Positions 26,428 to 36,559 of a stretch of 64,000 nucleotides of DNA are shown one piece after another. The stretch's first letter is position 1; each line of letters starts with the position of its first letter. The notes beneath the pieces were generated by a model, which saw only the letters and a program-made list of their open reading frames with translations, searched no databases and was not told where the DNA came from. A program made the position numbers and the translations under genes. Source of the DNA: Leptolyngbya sp. Heron Island J (lineage in GTDB: Bacteria; Cyanobacteriota; Cyanobacteriia; Phormidesmidales; Phormidesmidaceae); contig NZ_AWNH01000039.1 in NCBI RefSeq assembly GCF_000482245.1, positions 1 to 64,000 of the forward strand. The letters are read 5' to 3'.

Positions 26428-27507
26428 TCAGGTCAGATCTGGAAAAGTAGCCTTCACAGCCGGATGCACTAGCTGATGATTGACCACATTTAGCCCCTCA
26501 GCCAGCGCAGCATCATTTTCTAACGCCCCTAATCCCATGTTGGCTAGCTTCAGAACATAAGGCAGGGTGCTATTGTTCAAAGCCTCAGTTGCAGTCCGGG
26601 GTACTGCGCCCGGCATATTGGGCACACCATAGTGCAACACCCCGGACTCGACATAAACTGGTTCACTATGGGAGGTGGGTCGCACAGTTTCAACACAACC
26701 GCCTTGATCCACTGCCACATCCACAATCACGGCTCCTTCAGGCATCTGCTCTACCAACGCCTGAGAAACCAGTATGGGCGGGCGGCGTCCAGGTACCAAT
26801 ACAGCCCCAATGAGCAAATCAGCCCAGGAAACAGCCATTTCAATATTGGCAGAATTGCTATACAGCAGCTGAACCCGTGACCCAAATAGTTCTTCTAACT
26901 GATTTAAGCGGTCTAAGTTGATATCGATCAGCGTCACCTGAGCCCCTAACCCAACCGCCATTTTGGTGGCCTCAGTGCCAACAACACCGCCGCCCAGCAC
27001 CACAACCCGACCTGGACTGACACCTGGAATGCCGCCTAGCAAAACACCGCGACCGCCCTGCTGCTTTTCTAAAAACCTGACCCCAAACTGCATCGACAGT
27101 CGCCCGGCAATAATACTCATCGGTGTCAGCAATGGACGCTGATGATTTTTCTCAACGGTTTCATATGCGATAGCAGTAGCCCCACTTTGAATTAACGCTT
27201 CGGTCAGGCTGCGACTAGCGGCCAAATGCAAGTAGGTAAAGAGTAGCTGTTCCTCTTGTAAATAGTCGTATTCTTTGGGCAGTGGCTCTTTGACTTTGAC
27301 CACCATGGCCTGCTGCCAAACTTCAGACGCTGTCCCTAGGGTAGCCCCAGCCTGCTGGTAATCAGTATTACTAAAGCCAGCTCCCACCCCAGCATCAGCT
27401 TCTACTACGACCTGATGGCCCTTTTCTGTCAGTGCCCTAACGCTGCTAGGACTCAGACCCACGCGAAACTCCAGGTTTTTAATTTCTTTAGGCACACCGA
27501 TCTGCAC
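26428..27507 (-). CDS. ald: Alanine dehydrogenase
   Basis: Interconverts alanine and pyruvate + ammonia with NAD. The 359-residue protein begins MQIGVPKEIKNLEFRVGLSP, typical of Ald. It shows KVKEPLPKEY, a Rossmann GGGVVGTEATKMAVGLGA (about 172-189) and the C-terminal NMPGAVPRTATEALNN segment. Convergent with the acyltransferase, 10 bases apart. Confidence 0.95.
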   Translation of the reverse strand: MQIGVPKEIKNLEFRVGLSPSSVRALTEKGHQVVVEADAGVGAGFSNTDYQQAGATLGTASEVWQQAMVVKVKEPLPKEYDYLQEEQLLFTYLHLAASRSLTEALIQSGATAIAYETVEKNHQRPLLTPMSIIAGRLSMQFGVRFLEKQQGGRGVLLGGIPGVSPGRVVVLGGGVVGTEATKMAVGLGAQVTLIDINLDRLNQLEELFGSRVQLLYSNSANIEMAVSWADLLIGAVLVPGRRPPILVSQALVEQMPEGAVIVDVAVDQGGCVETVRPTSHSEPVYVESGVLHYGVPNMPGAVPRTATEALNNSTLPYVLKLANMGLGALENDAALAEGLNVVNHQLVHPAVKATFPDLT

Positions 27508-27710
27508 AGGTCGCTCCCCTATAGGTGAAGGGTTTTAATTGCGCCCAATCCAGGGCTTTACCACCCTAGAACTGGCTGCTAATTCTAGCTTAACGTTCCC
27601 CTAAAAAGGCGGATTTGCCAAACAGACAGAATTCACCGATCACGAAAACACATTGACGAACTCTCCCTTTGATAGTGAGAATAGATGGGTATAAAGTAGT
27701 AATTAACACC

Positions 27711-27881
27711 GTGACTGATATCAAGCCTTCCATGAGTCCCAAGCTCGAACGACCCAAAAAAGGGTTTAACGAATACGCTGAGCAGCTCAATGGACGAGCA
27801 GCTATGGTGGGCTTTTTAGTGTTGATTGCTATTGAGTATTTTACTGGGCAAAGCATCGTTTCATTAATTGGCTTAAAGTAG
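27711..27881 (+). CDS. High-light-inducible chlorophyll a/b-binding-like protein
   Basis: A 56-residue one-helix protein of the Hli/SCP family. GFNEYAEQLNGRAAMVGF is the chlorophyll-binding motif (ExxNGRxAMxGF), followed by the membrane helix and a short GQSIVSLIGLK end. These proteins bind chlorophyll and carotenoid and protect PSII and pigment synthesis in excess light. I chose GTG at 27711; a TTG at 27669 would add 14 residues unlike the family. Confidence 0.88.
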   Translation: MTDIKPSMSPKLERPKKGFNEYAEQLNGRAAMVGFLVLIAIEYFTGQSIVSLIGLK

Positions 27882-27940
27882 GCTTATCCTTTTAGCTACC
27901 AGCGATACACTAAAGCCATAGGCCAAAAGTTCTTTTTCCT

Positions 27941-28165
27941 ATGGCTCAGGCAAAAATCAAGCCTCTCACGTTTGCAGAATATCTGAACAACGACGATGGT
28001 TCAGATATTCGCTATGACCTACTGAGTAATGGAGAACTCATGCCATTGCCAAACGGGTCTGAAGAAAATGACTATTTGGTGATGGAGTACGGCAGCAGTG
28101 AAGTGATTATTTCTGCAGCATTGCCAAATTTGGAATTAACGCCCAAAACACTTTTTGGAGCTTAA
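27941..28165 (+). pseudogene. Internally deleted Uma2 (DUF820) endonuclease remnant
   Basis: The 74-codon frame joins a Uma2-like N-terminus (LTFAEYLNNDDGSDIRYDLL...GELMPLP) directly to a Uma2-like C-terminus (EVIISAALPNLELTPKTLF). The ~110 residues between, including the PD-(D/E)xK catalytic core, are missing. Full proteins of this family are about 190 residues. The simplest reading is one in-frame deletion. It might still be translated but cannot be a nuclease. Confidence 0.7.
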
Positions 28166-28472
28166 AGTTAAGATTTTCAAACACCTAGAATTTAAGGCGT
28201 ACATATAGAAGAGCCACCAGCTTTTAGCCGCTGGCTCGATGAATTGGTTAACGATGCGCTAGCAGTGGCTTCTGATGCGATCGCATAACCGGACTTTATC
28301 GTTAGTAGACGGGCTGAGGTGGCCATTGCCAACCTGGGTTTGTGTGGCGCATTCAAGGCTACAGAAAAAGGTGAATGGTAAAACCATCCACCCCCTTGCT
28401 AGCCGGAGCAAGTTTGTCGGCTATGCCACGGCGGCTATCTCCAGAAAGGGAAGCCGCCGTGGTTGATCAAAG
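28166..28472. other. Decayed intergenic region between Uma2 remnant and dnaK
   Basis: About 300 bases without an intact gene. It holds a 27-codon open tail ending at 28288 (reading EEPPAFSRWLDELVND...), possibly another gene remnant. Two hairpins follow: GGTGAATGGT/ACCATCCACC (28370-28392) and the 11-bp CCACGGCGGCT/AGCCGCCGTGG (28426-28462). The latter may end the dnaK transcript although it has no T run. Confidence 0.45.
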
Positions 28473-30383
28473 TTACTTGTCGCTTTCTTCTGAGAACTCA
28501 GCATCAATGACGTCGTCGTCGTCACCGCCGCCACTGGGGGCCTCACCAGGAGTGCCTGCATCAGCTGCCGCTGCCGCTGCATCAGCACCTCCGTACATAT
28601 TGCTGCTCAGCGCGAACAAGGCTTGCTGTAGGGATTCGGTGCCTGCTTTGATCTTGTCAGTATCATCAGATGCGATCGCATCCTTCAGACTAGCAATCTC
28701 AGTTTCAACCTTGGACTTATCATCCTCGGAGACCTTATCGCCCAGTTCACCCATCTGCTTCTCAGCCTGATAAACCAGAGAATCAGCCTGATTCTTGACA
28801 TCGATCTTCTCGCGACGCTCTTTATCAGCTGTGGAGTTTGCCTCAGCATCCCGAACCATCCGATCAACCTCATCATCAGACAGAGTGGACGCACCCGTAA
28901 TACTGATGGACTGCTCCTTACCAGTGCCTTTATCCTTAGCAGTGACATTCAAAATACCGTTAGCATCGATATCAAACGTCACTTCAATCTGAGGCACACC
29001 CCGAGGAGCAGGAGGAATTCCATCTAGACGGAACACACCTAAATCCTTGTTATCGTTAGCCATCTCACGCTCACCTTGGAGAACGTGAATTTCAACGTTA
29101 GTCTGGCCGTCTACTGCTGTGGAGAAGACTTCAGACTTCTTGGTGGGGATCGTAGTATTTCTGGGGATGAGCTTAGTCATCACACCACCCAGGGTTTCTA
29201 CACCCAAAGACAGAGGCGTAACGTCTAGTAGGAGAATGTCCTTCACTTCGCCAGCCAGAACACCGCCCTGAATCGCAGCCCCAATAGATACTACTTCATC
29301 AGGGTTCACGCTCTGGTTGGGCTCTTTACCTAGGGTCTTAGAAACCAATTCTTGAACCGCAGGGATACGAGTGGAACCACCTACTAGTACTACTTCATGG
29401 ATGTCGCCCTTAGAAAGCTTGGCATCACGAATCGAATTTTCGACAGGAATGCGGCAGCGGTCAATCAGGTCAGAGCATAGCTCCTCAAACTTAGCTCGAG
29501 TCAGCGTTAGATCGAGGTGCTTAGGACCATCTTGAGTCGCGGTGATAAACGGCAGGTTGATTTCCGCTTGGGTAACACTGGAGAGTTCGATCTTGGCTTT
29601 TTCCGCTGCCTCAGTCAGACGCTGAAGCGCCTGCTTGTCCTTACGTAGATCAATGCCTTCTTGAGACATAAATTGCTCAGCCAGGTGATCTACGATCTTC
29701 TTGTCAAAGTCATCACCACCCAGGTGAGTGTCACCTGATGTGGACAGTACTTCAAATACACCATCGCCCACTTCCAAGATGGAAACATCGAAGGTACCAC
29801 CACCCAAGTCAAATACAAGAATGGTTTCGTTACTCTTCTTATCGAGACCGTAAGCCAGTGCAGCAGCAGTGGGCTCGTTAATAATCCGCAGCACTTCAAG
29901 GCCTGCAATCTTACCAGCGTCTTTAGTCGCCTGACGCTGAGAGTCATTAAAATAGGCAGGAACGGTAATTACCGCCTGAGTCACCTGGTCACCGAGGTAC
30001 TTACTAGCGTCGTCTGCTAGCTTACGCAGTACCTGAGCAGAAATTTCTTCAGGGGCAAACTGCTTGTCAGCGTTGGTGCACTCAATCTTGACATTGCCAT
30101 TTACGTTGAGAACGTTGTATGGCACTTCTGAAGACTCGTTGTTCACTTCATCATGGCGACGACCAATGAAACGCTTCACGGAGTAAAACGTATTCATGGG
30201 GTTCATCACAGCCTGACGCTTGGCAATTTGACCTACTAGACGATCGCCACTCTTAGCGTAGGCAACGACAGAAGGAGTGGTGCGAAAACCTTCCGCATTA
30301 GCGATTACAGTGGGTTTACCACCTTCCATTACGGCAACCACAGAGTTTGTGGTTCCTAAGTCGATTCCAACTACTTTTCCCAT
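28473..30383 (-). CDS. dnaK: Chaperone DnaK (Hsp70)
   Basis: 636 residues. The N-terminal ATPase domain starts [16 protein letters not shown] and includes [12 protein letters not shown]. The substrate-binding domain follows from about 390, and the tail ends in the acidic [10 protein letters not shown] motif typical of cyanobacterial DnaK2. Start chosen at 30383 because [13 protein letters not shown] is the family beginning and GGAG lies 8 bases upstream; the frame is open for 20 more codons. No grpE or dnaJ adjoins. Confidence 0.96.
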   Translation of the reverse strand: MGKVVGIDLGTTNSVVAVMEGGKPTVIANAEGFRTTPSVVAYAKSGDRLVGQIAKRQAVMNPMNTFYSVKRFIGRRHDEVNNESSEVPYNVLNVNGNVKIECTNADKQFAPEEISAQVLRKLADDASKYLGDQVTQAVITVPAYFNDSQRQATKDAGKIAGLEVLRIINEPTAAALAYGLDKKSNETILVFDLGGGTFDVSILEVGDGVFEVLSTSGDTHLGGDDFDKKIVDHLAEQFMSQEGIDLRKDKQALQRLTEAAEKAKIELSSVTQAEINLPFITATQDGPKHLDLTLTRAKFEELCSDLIDRCRIPVENSIRDAKLSKGDIHEVVLVGGSTRIPAVQELVSKTLGKEPNQSVNPDEVVSIGAAIQGGVLAGEVKDILLLDVTPLSLGVETLGGVMTKLIPRNTTIPTKKSEVFSTAVDGQTNVEIHVLQGEREMANDNKDLGVFRLDGIPPAPRGVPQIEVTFDIDANGILNVTAKDKGTGKEQSISITGASTLSDDEVDRMVRDAEANSTADKERREKIDVKNQADSLVYQAEKQMGELGDKVSEDDKSKVETEIASLKDAIASDDTDKIKAGTESLQQALFALSSNMYGGADAAAAAADAGTPGEAPSGGGDDDDVIDAEFSEESDK

Positions 30384-30528
30384 ATCAATTGCTCCGGCTG
30401 AATAGTCACTTAATAACTGAGAACCTTGAAATTGATTTCTCAAAAGCTCATTACTATAGTGCTAATCCAAAGCAATTCTCTGAAGGGGGGGTTACCGAAC
30501 CTGGATTTCGGTCATAGGGCAGATTGGA

Positions 30529-31446
30529 CTAGGCTTTCGTCAGAATTTGCTCATCTAATTCAAAGTTCACCGTTTGTTCTGACTGAGAATAGTCGTTTTG
30601 GTAAGCATCTTTGAGTCCATCGACTAAGCTATATCGCGGCAGCCAATCCAGGTCATTTTTAGCTTTATCAATAGATGCGAAGAAATGCTGAACTCGCATA
30701 GGAAACGCTTTACGTTTGCCAAAGTCAAACTGACTCGGGTCATAGTGGCGGATGTCTGGCGCAGGTTTATCCATAGCTTTAGCACAGGCCTGAGCCAGGC
30801 CGTCAAAGGTTACGTAGCGTTCACCTGAGATGTTGTAAATCTGTCCAATGGCTTTGGGGTTACCTAAAACGGCCACCATGGCTTGAGCGAGGTCTTCGCA
30901 ATGGCCCAGTTGGGTAATTGCTTTGCCGTTACCGGGTATGGGCAGTGGTCGGTCATGGCTGATGCGATCAAAGAACCATTTTTCCAGGGGGTTATAGTTC
31001 TGAGGTCCATATATGTAGACAGGTCGAATTGAGGTGAAGGGGACTCCTTGCTGAATCAGGTAGTCTTCAGTGTGATGCTTGCCTTTGTGACGGCTATTGG
31101 GGTCAACAGGGTCGCCTTCCACATGGGGCATTTGCTCACTTTTGAGATATACACCAGCCGAGCTGACATAGATAAAGTGCTGGACGGTACCGTCAAACAA
31201 CTCAACCAAGGGCTGGGTGTCGCTGAGTTCGCGTCCGTTGTTGTCGTAGATGGCATCGAAGGTTTTGCCAGCAAGGGCAGTTTTGAGGTCGTCGGGAGAT
31301 TTGCGATCGCACCTCACCACCTCCACACCCTGAGGCACAGACCGATTACCACGATTTAATAACGTCACAGTATGCCCTGCAGCCAACAGTAATCGAGTTA
31401 GGTATACCCCAATAAACCGTGTCCCACCCATCACTAAAATTCTCAT
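30529..31446 (-). CDS. NAD-dependent epimerase/dehydratase, CSP41-like
   Basis: 305 residues of the atypical SDR family. MRILVMGGTRFIGVYLTRLL is the NAD-binding start, with YVSSAGVYLKS and RPVYIYGPQNYNP further on. The usual YxxxK catalytic pair is not obvious (HKGKHHTEDYL is found instead). This pattern matches the CSP41/chloroplast stem-loop RNA-binding homologues of cyanobacteria, which bind or cleave RNA rather than modify sugars. ATG 31446 chosen over upstream TTG 31461. Confidence 0.82.
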   Translation of the reverse strand: MRILVMGGTRFIGVYLTRLLLAAGHTVTLLNRGNRSVPQGVEVVRCDRKSPDDLKTALAGKTFDAIYDNNGRELSDTQPLVELFDGTVQHFIYVSSAGVYLKSEQMPHVEGDPVDPNSRHKGKHHTEDYLIQQGVPFTSIRPVYIYGPQNYNPLEKWFFDRISHDRPLPIPGNGKAITQLGHCEDLAQAMVAVLGNPKAIGQIYNISGERYVTFDGLAQACAKAMDKPAPDIRHYDPSQFDFGKRKAFPMRVQHFFASIDKAKNDLDWLPRYSLVDGLKDAYQNDYSQSEQTVNFELDEQILTKA

Positions 31447-31629
31447 AGCCAGCCCCAACAATCCAAGAGATTATCTGCTCTCAAATCTTATGGAAGATTG
31501 TTACGTTGGCAAAGCATTACCGAGCAGAATCTCACTAGAGATGATCCAGAACACCTGCAATTGCCACCAGCGGTGTTTTGTCAATATTTATTTTTTTACT
31601 TTATTTGAAGTATAAGTATTAGTAACTCT

Positions 31630-31665
31630 CTCACTTTTTATAACGAATTCGTTACAAAAAGTGAG
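31630..31665. repeat. 36-bp near-perfect palindrome
   Basis: CTCACTTTTT and AAAAAGTGAG flank the perfect 14-base palindrome TAACGAATTCGTTA; the single mismatch is A31640/C31655. It may be a regulator binding site or a bidirectional terminator. Confidence 0.8.
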
Positions 31666-31701
31666 GGCCAATATGTAAATTTGTATCGCATCTGCGGCTG
31701 C

Positions 31702-31724
31702 ATCCCTAGTCGATAGGGATTTTC
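31702..31724 (+). terminator. Terminator-like hairpin in the chlH leader
   Basis: ATCCCTA/TAGGGAT around GTCGA, followed by TTTTC. It could attenuate chlH or end a short upstream RNA. A second small hairpin AGGTTTT/AAAACCT follows at 31740-31755. Confidence 0.45.
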
Positions 31725-31969
31725 TGATACAAACACAGTAGGTTTTAAAAAACCTGTTTAGATGTTATGGAATATTGCTCATTACAGTAATCACTAGAGT
31801 TTTGTAAAGTATTTTTTGCAAATGCTTTTTTGATTACCTGGTCGATCTGCACCAACTAATGAGTCAAACGGGTGATAATGCATCATTCTTCTGAAATAGC
31901 ATCATCCCCGACCGGCAGTCATCACCTCTGACAAAAAGAGACAACACACTGAGCAAGGAGTCAAACTGC

Positions 31970-34900
31970 ATGTTCACCAACGTCAAGCCCACTGTGAGAC
32001 ATATCTCACCCGAGAACCTTGGCGAACGGTCTTTAATGAAGGTGGTTTATGTCGTTCTAGAACCACAGTACCAAAGTGCTCTATCAGCAGCTGTTAAATC
32101 GATAAACGCTAACAATCCCCACATTGCCGTAGAGGTTAGCGGCTATTTAATCGAAGAACTTCGGGACAATGATAATTATGAAGCCTTCAAGCAAGACGTT
32201 TCTGAAGCTAACGTCTTTGTAGCCTCCTTAATTTTTATTGAAGAACTCGCTGAGAAAGTTGTCACTGCCGTTCAGCCTTATCGTGACAGTCTTGATGTAG
32301 CCGTAGTTTTCCCATCTATGCCTCAGGTGATGCGCCTTAATAAGATGGGCAGTTTCTCCATGGCTCAATTGGGACAATCCAAGAGCGCTATTGGTGAATT
32401 CATGAAGAAGCGCCGTCAGAAACAAGGCGGCAGCTTCGAAGACGCGATGCTCAAGCTATTGCGTACCCTACCAAAGGTCTTAAAGTATTTGCCTGTTGAC
32501 AAGGCACAGGATGCTCGTAACTTCATGCTCAGCTTCCAGTACTGGCTGGGTGGTTCTCCCGAAAACTTGGAGAACTTCATGCTAATGCTGGCAGATCGCT
32601 ACATGTTTGGCGACAAGGACATTGAGGGCGCTCCCGAGAATATGGACTACGAGGAGCCGGTCACCTATCCCGATACAGGTATTTGGCACCCTCTCGCGCC
32701 TTGCATGTATGAAGATATTAAGGAGTACCTGAACTGGTATGGGTCACGTCAGGATCTACCGGCGTCACATAAACGAGAGCAAGCTCCCTGCGTGGGTCTA
32801 GTCCTGCAACGGACACACTTGGTCACTGGTGACGAAGCCCACTATGTCTCAATGGTGCAAGAACTTGAGTACCTGGGCGCTCAGGTCATTCCTGTGTTTG
32901 CAGGCGGCTTAGATTTCTCTAAACCAGTAGAACAGTTTTTCTATGAACCGGTTAGCCAAGAACCCATTGTTGATGCTGTTGTTTCGTTGACCGGCTTTGC
33001 TCTTGTAGGAGGTCCTGCTCGTCAAGACCATCCCAAAGCTATTGAGTCACTCCAAAAGCTTAATCGCCCCTACATGGTTGCGCTCCCCTTGGTCTTCCAA
33101 ACCACTGAAGAATGGGAAAATAGCGATCTAGGTTTGCACCCTATCCAGGTTGCTTTGCAAATGGCCATTCCTGAACTGGACGGTGCTATCGATCCGATTG
33201 TAGTGTCCGGTCGTGATGGCATGACCGGTCGCGCCATTACTCTTCAAGATCGAGTAGAAATCATCTCCAAGCGGGCCCTCAAGTGGGCCAATCTGCGCCG
33301 TGTTGAGCGTGCTCACAAAAAGCTAGCCGTTACCGTCTTTAGTTTCCCCCCCGATAAAGGCAATGTTGGTACCGCTGCCTACCTGAACGTCTTTGGCTCC
33401 ATATACGAAGCCATGGTGGAGATGAAGGAGCAGGGATACACCATTGAGAACATGCCCGAATCGGCAGAAGCCCTAATGCTAGAGGTGATCAACGACGCTC
33501 AAGCTCAATACAACAGTCCTGAGTTGAACATTGCCTATCGCATGTCAGTGGCTGAATATGAGCAGCTCACACCCTACTCTGAGCGCCTGGAAGAAAACTG
33601 GGGACCACCGCCAGGAAACCTGAATACTGACGGTCAAAACCTACTGGTATACGGGAAAACCTACGGCAACCTATTTATTGGTGTACAACCCACCTTTGGT
33701 TACGAAGGCGACCCCATGCGGCTATTGTTCTCCCGTTCCGCTAGCCCACATCACGGATTTGCTGCTTACTACACGTTCCTAGAGAAAATTTGGAAAGCGG
33801 ATGCTGTGTTGCACTTTGGCACCCACGGCTCTCTAGAGTTTATGCCTGGCAAGCAAATGGGGATGTCAGGTCAGTGCTACCCCGACAATTTGATTGGGAG
33901 TACACCTAATCTCTATTATTACGCCGCCAACAATCCCTCCGAGGCCACTATTGCCAAACGCCGTGGCTACGCTGAAACCATCAGCTATCTCACGCCGCCT
34001 GCTGAAAATGCTGGTCTTTACAAGGGTCTCAAAGAACTCAGTGAACTAATTGGGTCTTATCAGGGGCTGAAGGAAGGTGGTCGCGCCATCTCCATTGTCA
34101 ACGCCATCATCGAAAAAGCTCGTCAGGTCAACCTAGACCGAGATGTTGTTTTACCTGATGTGGAAGACTCCAGCGAGATCAGCAAAGAGGATCGAGACAC
34201 CCTGGTAGGTAAGATCTACATCAAGCTGATGGAGATCGAGTCTCGTTTGTTACCCTGTGGTCTTCATGTGATTGGTAAGCCCCCCACTGCTGAGGAGGCC
34301 GTTGCCACATTGGTTAATATTGCGGGCCTCGACCGTGAGGAGGAAGGGTTCAAGAGTCTTCAGCGGATTATTGCTGAAAGCATTGGTCGCAACATTGATG
34401 AAATCTATAACAACAGTGATCTGGGTGTTTTAGATGACGTACAACTGTTGTACGAAATTAATGAGGCTACCCGCGCTGCTGTTGGTGCAATTGTTAATGA
34501 ACAGTTGGATGATGAGGGACGAGTGTCTCTCAAAACCATGCTGAAGTTCTTTAACTTTGGTAAGCAGAAAGATCCCTGGTTAGAAGCTCTACACAATCTT
34601 GGTTATAAGAATGTGGACGAAGAAGCTCTCAAACCGTTGTTTGAATATTTGCAATTCTGCTTAAAGCAGGTGGTTGCGGACAATGAGCTATCTTCTTTAC
34701 TCAGAGCTTTAGATGGCGAATATATATTGCCGGGTCCTGGTGGCGACCCCATCCGTAACCCAGATGTCTTGCCCACTGGCAAAAATATTCACGCCCTTGA
34801 TCCTCAGTCAATTCCTACAACAGCAGCAGTTCAATCTGCCAAGGTGGTAGTTGATCGCCTGTTGGAACGTCAGCGCCAGGACAATGGTGGCCAGTATCCT

Positions 34901-35965
34901 GAGACCATTGCCTCTGTACTTTGGGGAACCGACAATATCAAGACCTATGGTGAGTCATTGGCTCAAATGCTCTGGTTTGTTGGGGTTAAGCCAGTTCCTG
35001 ATGCCTTGGGTCGTGTCAATAAGCTGGAGATTGTTCCCCTAGAGGAATTGGGTCGTCCTCGGATTGATGTTGTTATCAACTGTTCCGGTGTTTTCCGCGA
35101 CCTATTTGTTAACCAGATGGCACTGCTTGACCGAGCTGTGAAGATGGCAGCTGAAGCTGATGAGCCATTGGAAATGAACTTTGTTCGTAAGCACGCTCTC
35201 AAACAGGCTGAGGAGATGGGGCTGTCAGTCCGCGAAGCAGCCACTCGCATCTTCTCTAACGCATCGGGTTCCTATGCCGCTAACGTCAACCTGGCAGTTG
35301 AAAACAGCAGTTGGGAAGAAGAATCTGAGCTTCAGGAAATGTATCTTAAGCGGAAGTCCTTTGCCTTCAATTCGGATAATCCGGGCGTGATGGACCAATC
35401 GCGTGACCTGTTTGAAGCGTCTCTAAAAACAGCTGATGTGACTTTCCAGAATCTCGACTCGTCTGAAATCTCTTTGACTGACGTTTCTCACTACTTTGAT
35501 TCTGACCCGACCAAAGTTATTGGCCAGTTACGGGGTGATGGCAAAAAGCCTACTTCGTTTGTAGCAGACACTACCACTGCCAATGCTCAAGTGCGAACGC
35601 TTTCAGAAACAGTTCGACTAGATTCTCGCACTAAACTGCTCAATCCAAAATGGTATGAGGGCATGTTAGCCAATGGCTACGAGGGCGTGCGTGAGCTATC
35701 CAATCGTCTAGTTAACACTATGGGTTGGTCGGCAACAGCTGACGCGGTTGACAACTGGGTTTATGAGGATGCTAACACTACCTTTATCGCAGATGAGGAG
35801 ATGTGTAAGCGTCTGATGGATCTCAATCCCAACTCTTTCCGCCGCATGGTTACTACTTTGCTAGAAGTTAATGGCCGAGGCTACTGGGAAACCAATGATG
35901 AAAACCTTGAGCGGTTACAGGAACTCTATGAGGAAGTAGAAAATCGCATTGAAGGTGTGGAATAG
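31970..35965 (+). CDS. chlH: Magnesium chelatase subunit H
   Basis: 1331 residues, the full length of cyanobacterial ChlH. It is the porphyrin-binding subunit that, with ChlI and ChlD, inserts Mg into protoporphyrin IX, the first committed step of chlorophyll synthesis. Recognisable blocks include the N-terminal [36 protein letters not shown] (the HGSLEF segment is diagnostic of the CobN/BchH family) and [16 protein letters not shown]. An AAGGAG ribosome binding site lies about 10 bases upstream. chlI and chlD are not in the window. Confidence 0.98.
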   Translation: MFTNVKPTVRHISPENLGERSLMKVVYVVLEPQYQSALSAAVKSINANNPHIAVEVSGYLIEELRDNDNYEAFKQDVSEANVFVASLIFIEELAEKVVTAVQPYRDSLDVAVVFPSMPQVMRLNKMGSFSMAQLGQSKSAIGEFMKKRRQKQGGSFEDAMLKLLRTLPKVLKYLPVDKAQDARNFMLSFQYWLGGSPENLENFMLMLADRYMFGDKDIEGAPENMDYEEPVTYPDTGIWHPLAPCMYEDIKEYLNWYGSRQDLPASHKREQAPCVGLVLQRTHLVTGDEAHYVSMVQELEYLGAQVIPVFAGGLDFSKPVEQFFYEPVSQEPIVDAVVSLTGFALVGGPARQDHPKAIESLQKLNRPYMVALPLVFQTTEEWENSDLGLHPIQVALQMAIPELDGAIDPIVVSGRDGMTGRAITLQDRVEIISKRALKWANLRRVERAHKKLAVTVFSFPPDKGNVGTAAYLNVFGSIYEAMVEMKEQGYTIENMPESAEALMLEVINDAQAQYNSPELNIAYRMSVAEYEQLTPYSERLEENWGPPPGNLNTDGQNLLVYGKTYGNLFIGVQPTFGYEGDPMRLLFSRSASPHHGFAAYYTFLEKIWKADAVLHFGTHGSLEFMPGKQMGMSGQCYPDNLIGSTPNLYYYAANNPSEATIAKRRGYAETISYLTPPAENAGLYKGLKELSELIGSYQGLKEGGRAISIVNAIIEKARQVNLDRDVVLPDVEDSSEISKEDRDTLVGKIYIKLMEIESRLLPCGLHVIGKPPTAEEAVATLVNIAGLDREEEGFKSLQRIIAESIGRNIDEIYNNSDLGVLDDVQLLYEINEATRAAVGAIVNEQLDDEGRVSLKTMLKFFNFGKQKDPWLEALHNLGYKNVDEEALKPLFEYLQFCLKQVVADNELSSLLRALDGEYILPGPGGDPIRNPDVLPTGKNIHALDPQSIPTTAAVQSAKVVVDRLLERQRQDNGGQYPETIASVLWGTDNIKTYGESLAQMLWFVGVKPVPDALGRVNKLEIVPLEELGRPRIDVVINCSGVFRDLFVNQMALLDRAVKMAAEADEPLEMNFVRKHALKQAEEMGLSVREAATRIFSNASGSYAANVNLAVENSSWEEESELQEMYLKRKSFAFNSDNPGVMDQSRDLFEASLKTADVTFQNLDSSEISLTDVSHYFDSDPTKVIGQLRGDGKKPTSFVADTTTANAQVRTLSETVRLDSRTKLLNPKWYEGMLANGYEGVRELSNRLVNTMGWSATADAVDNWVYEDANTTFIADEEMCKRLMDLNPNSFRRMVTTLLEVNGRGYWETNDENLERLQELYEEVENRIEGVE

Positions 35966-36078
35966 GTTAAATCTTTCTTGATTTAGTTCTCTGTCACTCA
36001 CAGTGGTGACAGCACATCTATTGCCGTGCAAAACAAAAGTCTCTTCTAAAGATAGAGAACAAATACTTACATCTAAAG

Positions 36079-36115
36079 ACGCCCTGCATGCCCTAGAGAC
36101 ATGCAGGGCGTTTTG
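36079..36115 (+). terminator. Intrinsic terminator of chlH
   Basis: A 12-bp perfect stem ACGCCCTGCATG/CATGCAGGGCGT, 9-base loop, followed by TTTT. It is 114 bases after the chlH stop. From here to 36399 I see no gene; there is a 13-base imperfect direct repeat (GTGTGAGGTGACT, GTGTGAGGTAACT) at 36371-36396. Confidence 0.92.
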
Positions 36116-36399
36116 CACATAGACTTGCTTTTAAGCAGTGTTCTCAGGAAGGAGATTGCCAACGAATGACAGCAGCACGAGGACGGAATAAGGCCAATAT
36201 CGCAGTAGGAAAATTTCAGGCCTCTAAATTGTCCTGAGCCATCCCTCAACCGCTATGTATCGGCTGAGATGAGCGCCAAATAGGCAGTTTTATCAATGTG
36301 CCACTTTCATTTACGTACCATGATCAGTCACAGAGCTAAAAGCCTGCCCATAAGCTAAGTAGCCATAGGTGTGTGAGGTGACTGTGTGAGGTAACTAAA

Positions 36400-36546
36400 G
36401 TGATACAGCGTCTATGGCATGCTCTGGTTATCACCATTGGTCTCTATCTGCTATTCGGGTTTCAATCCCTTGACGGAAATCCGTCCTTAAAACAAGCGCA
36501 ACCCAATAATGGTTTTCATGAAATGCTGGCACGACTGCTAATGTGA
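36400..36546 (+). CDS. Possible small membrane protein (48 residues)
   Basis: A short frame starting GTG, with GAGG 8 bases upstream. It encodes a basic N-terminus, one hydrophobic helix (LVITIGLYLLFGF, about residues 9-21), then a polar Asn/Gln-rich part and a short amphipathic end. I do not recognise it. It has a plausible ribosome binding site and lies just 13 bases from the convergent GHL10 gene. Translation is unproven. Confidence 0.4.
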   Translation: MIQRLWHALVITIGLYLLFGFQSLDGNPSLKQAQPNNGFHEMLARLLM

Positions 36547-36559
36547 AGGATAGACGGTG

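Larger units (their letters stand above)
31447..31969. promoter_or_regulatory. chlH upstream region
   Basis: 523 AT-rich bases between divergent genes, with three successive hairpins (31630-31665, 31702-31720, 31740-31755). It probably contains the chlH promoter and a long leader. No ORF stands out. Confidence 0.5.

Noticed and set aside
30384-30443. 20-codon N-terminal extension of dnaK
   Set aside because: DnaK begins [13 protein letters not shown] and a proper GGAG site precedes that ATG.
36166-36237. 23-codon frame with AAGGAG upstream after the chlH terminator
   Set aside because: The spacing (11 bases) and basic, featureless peptide give too little support; no family resemblance.
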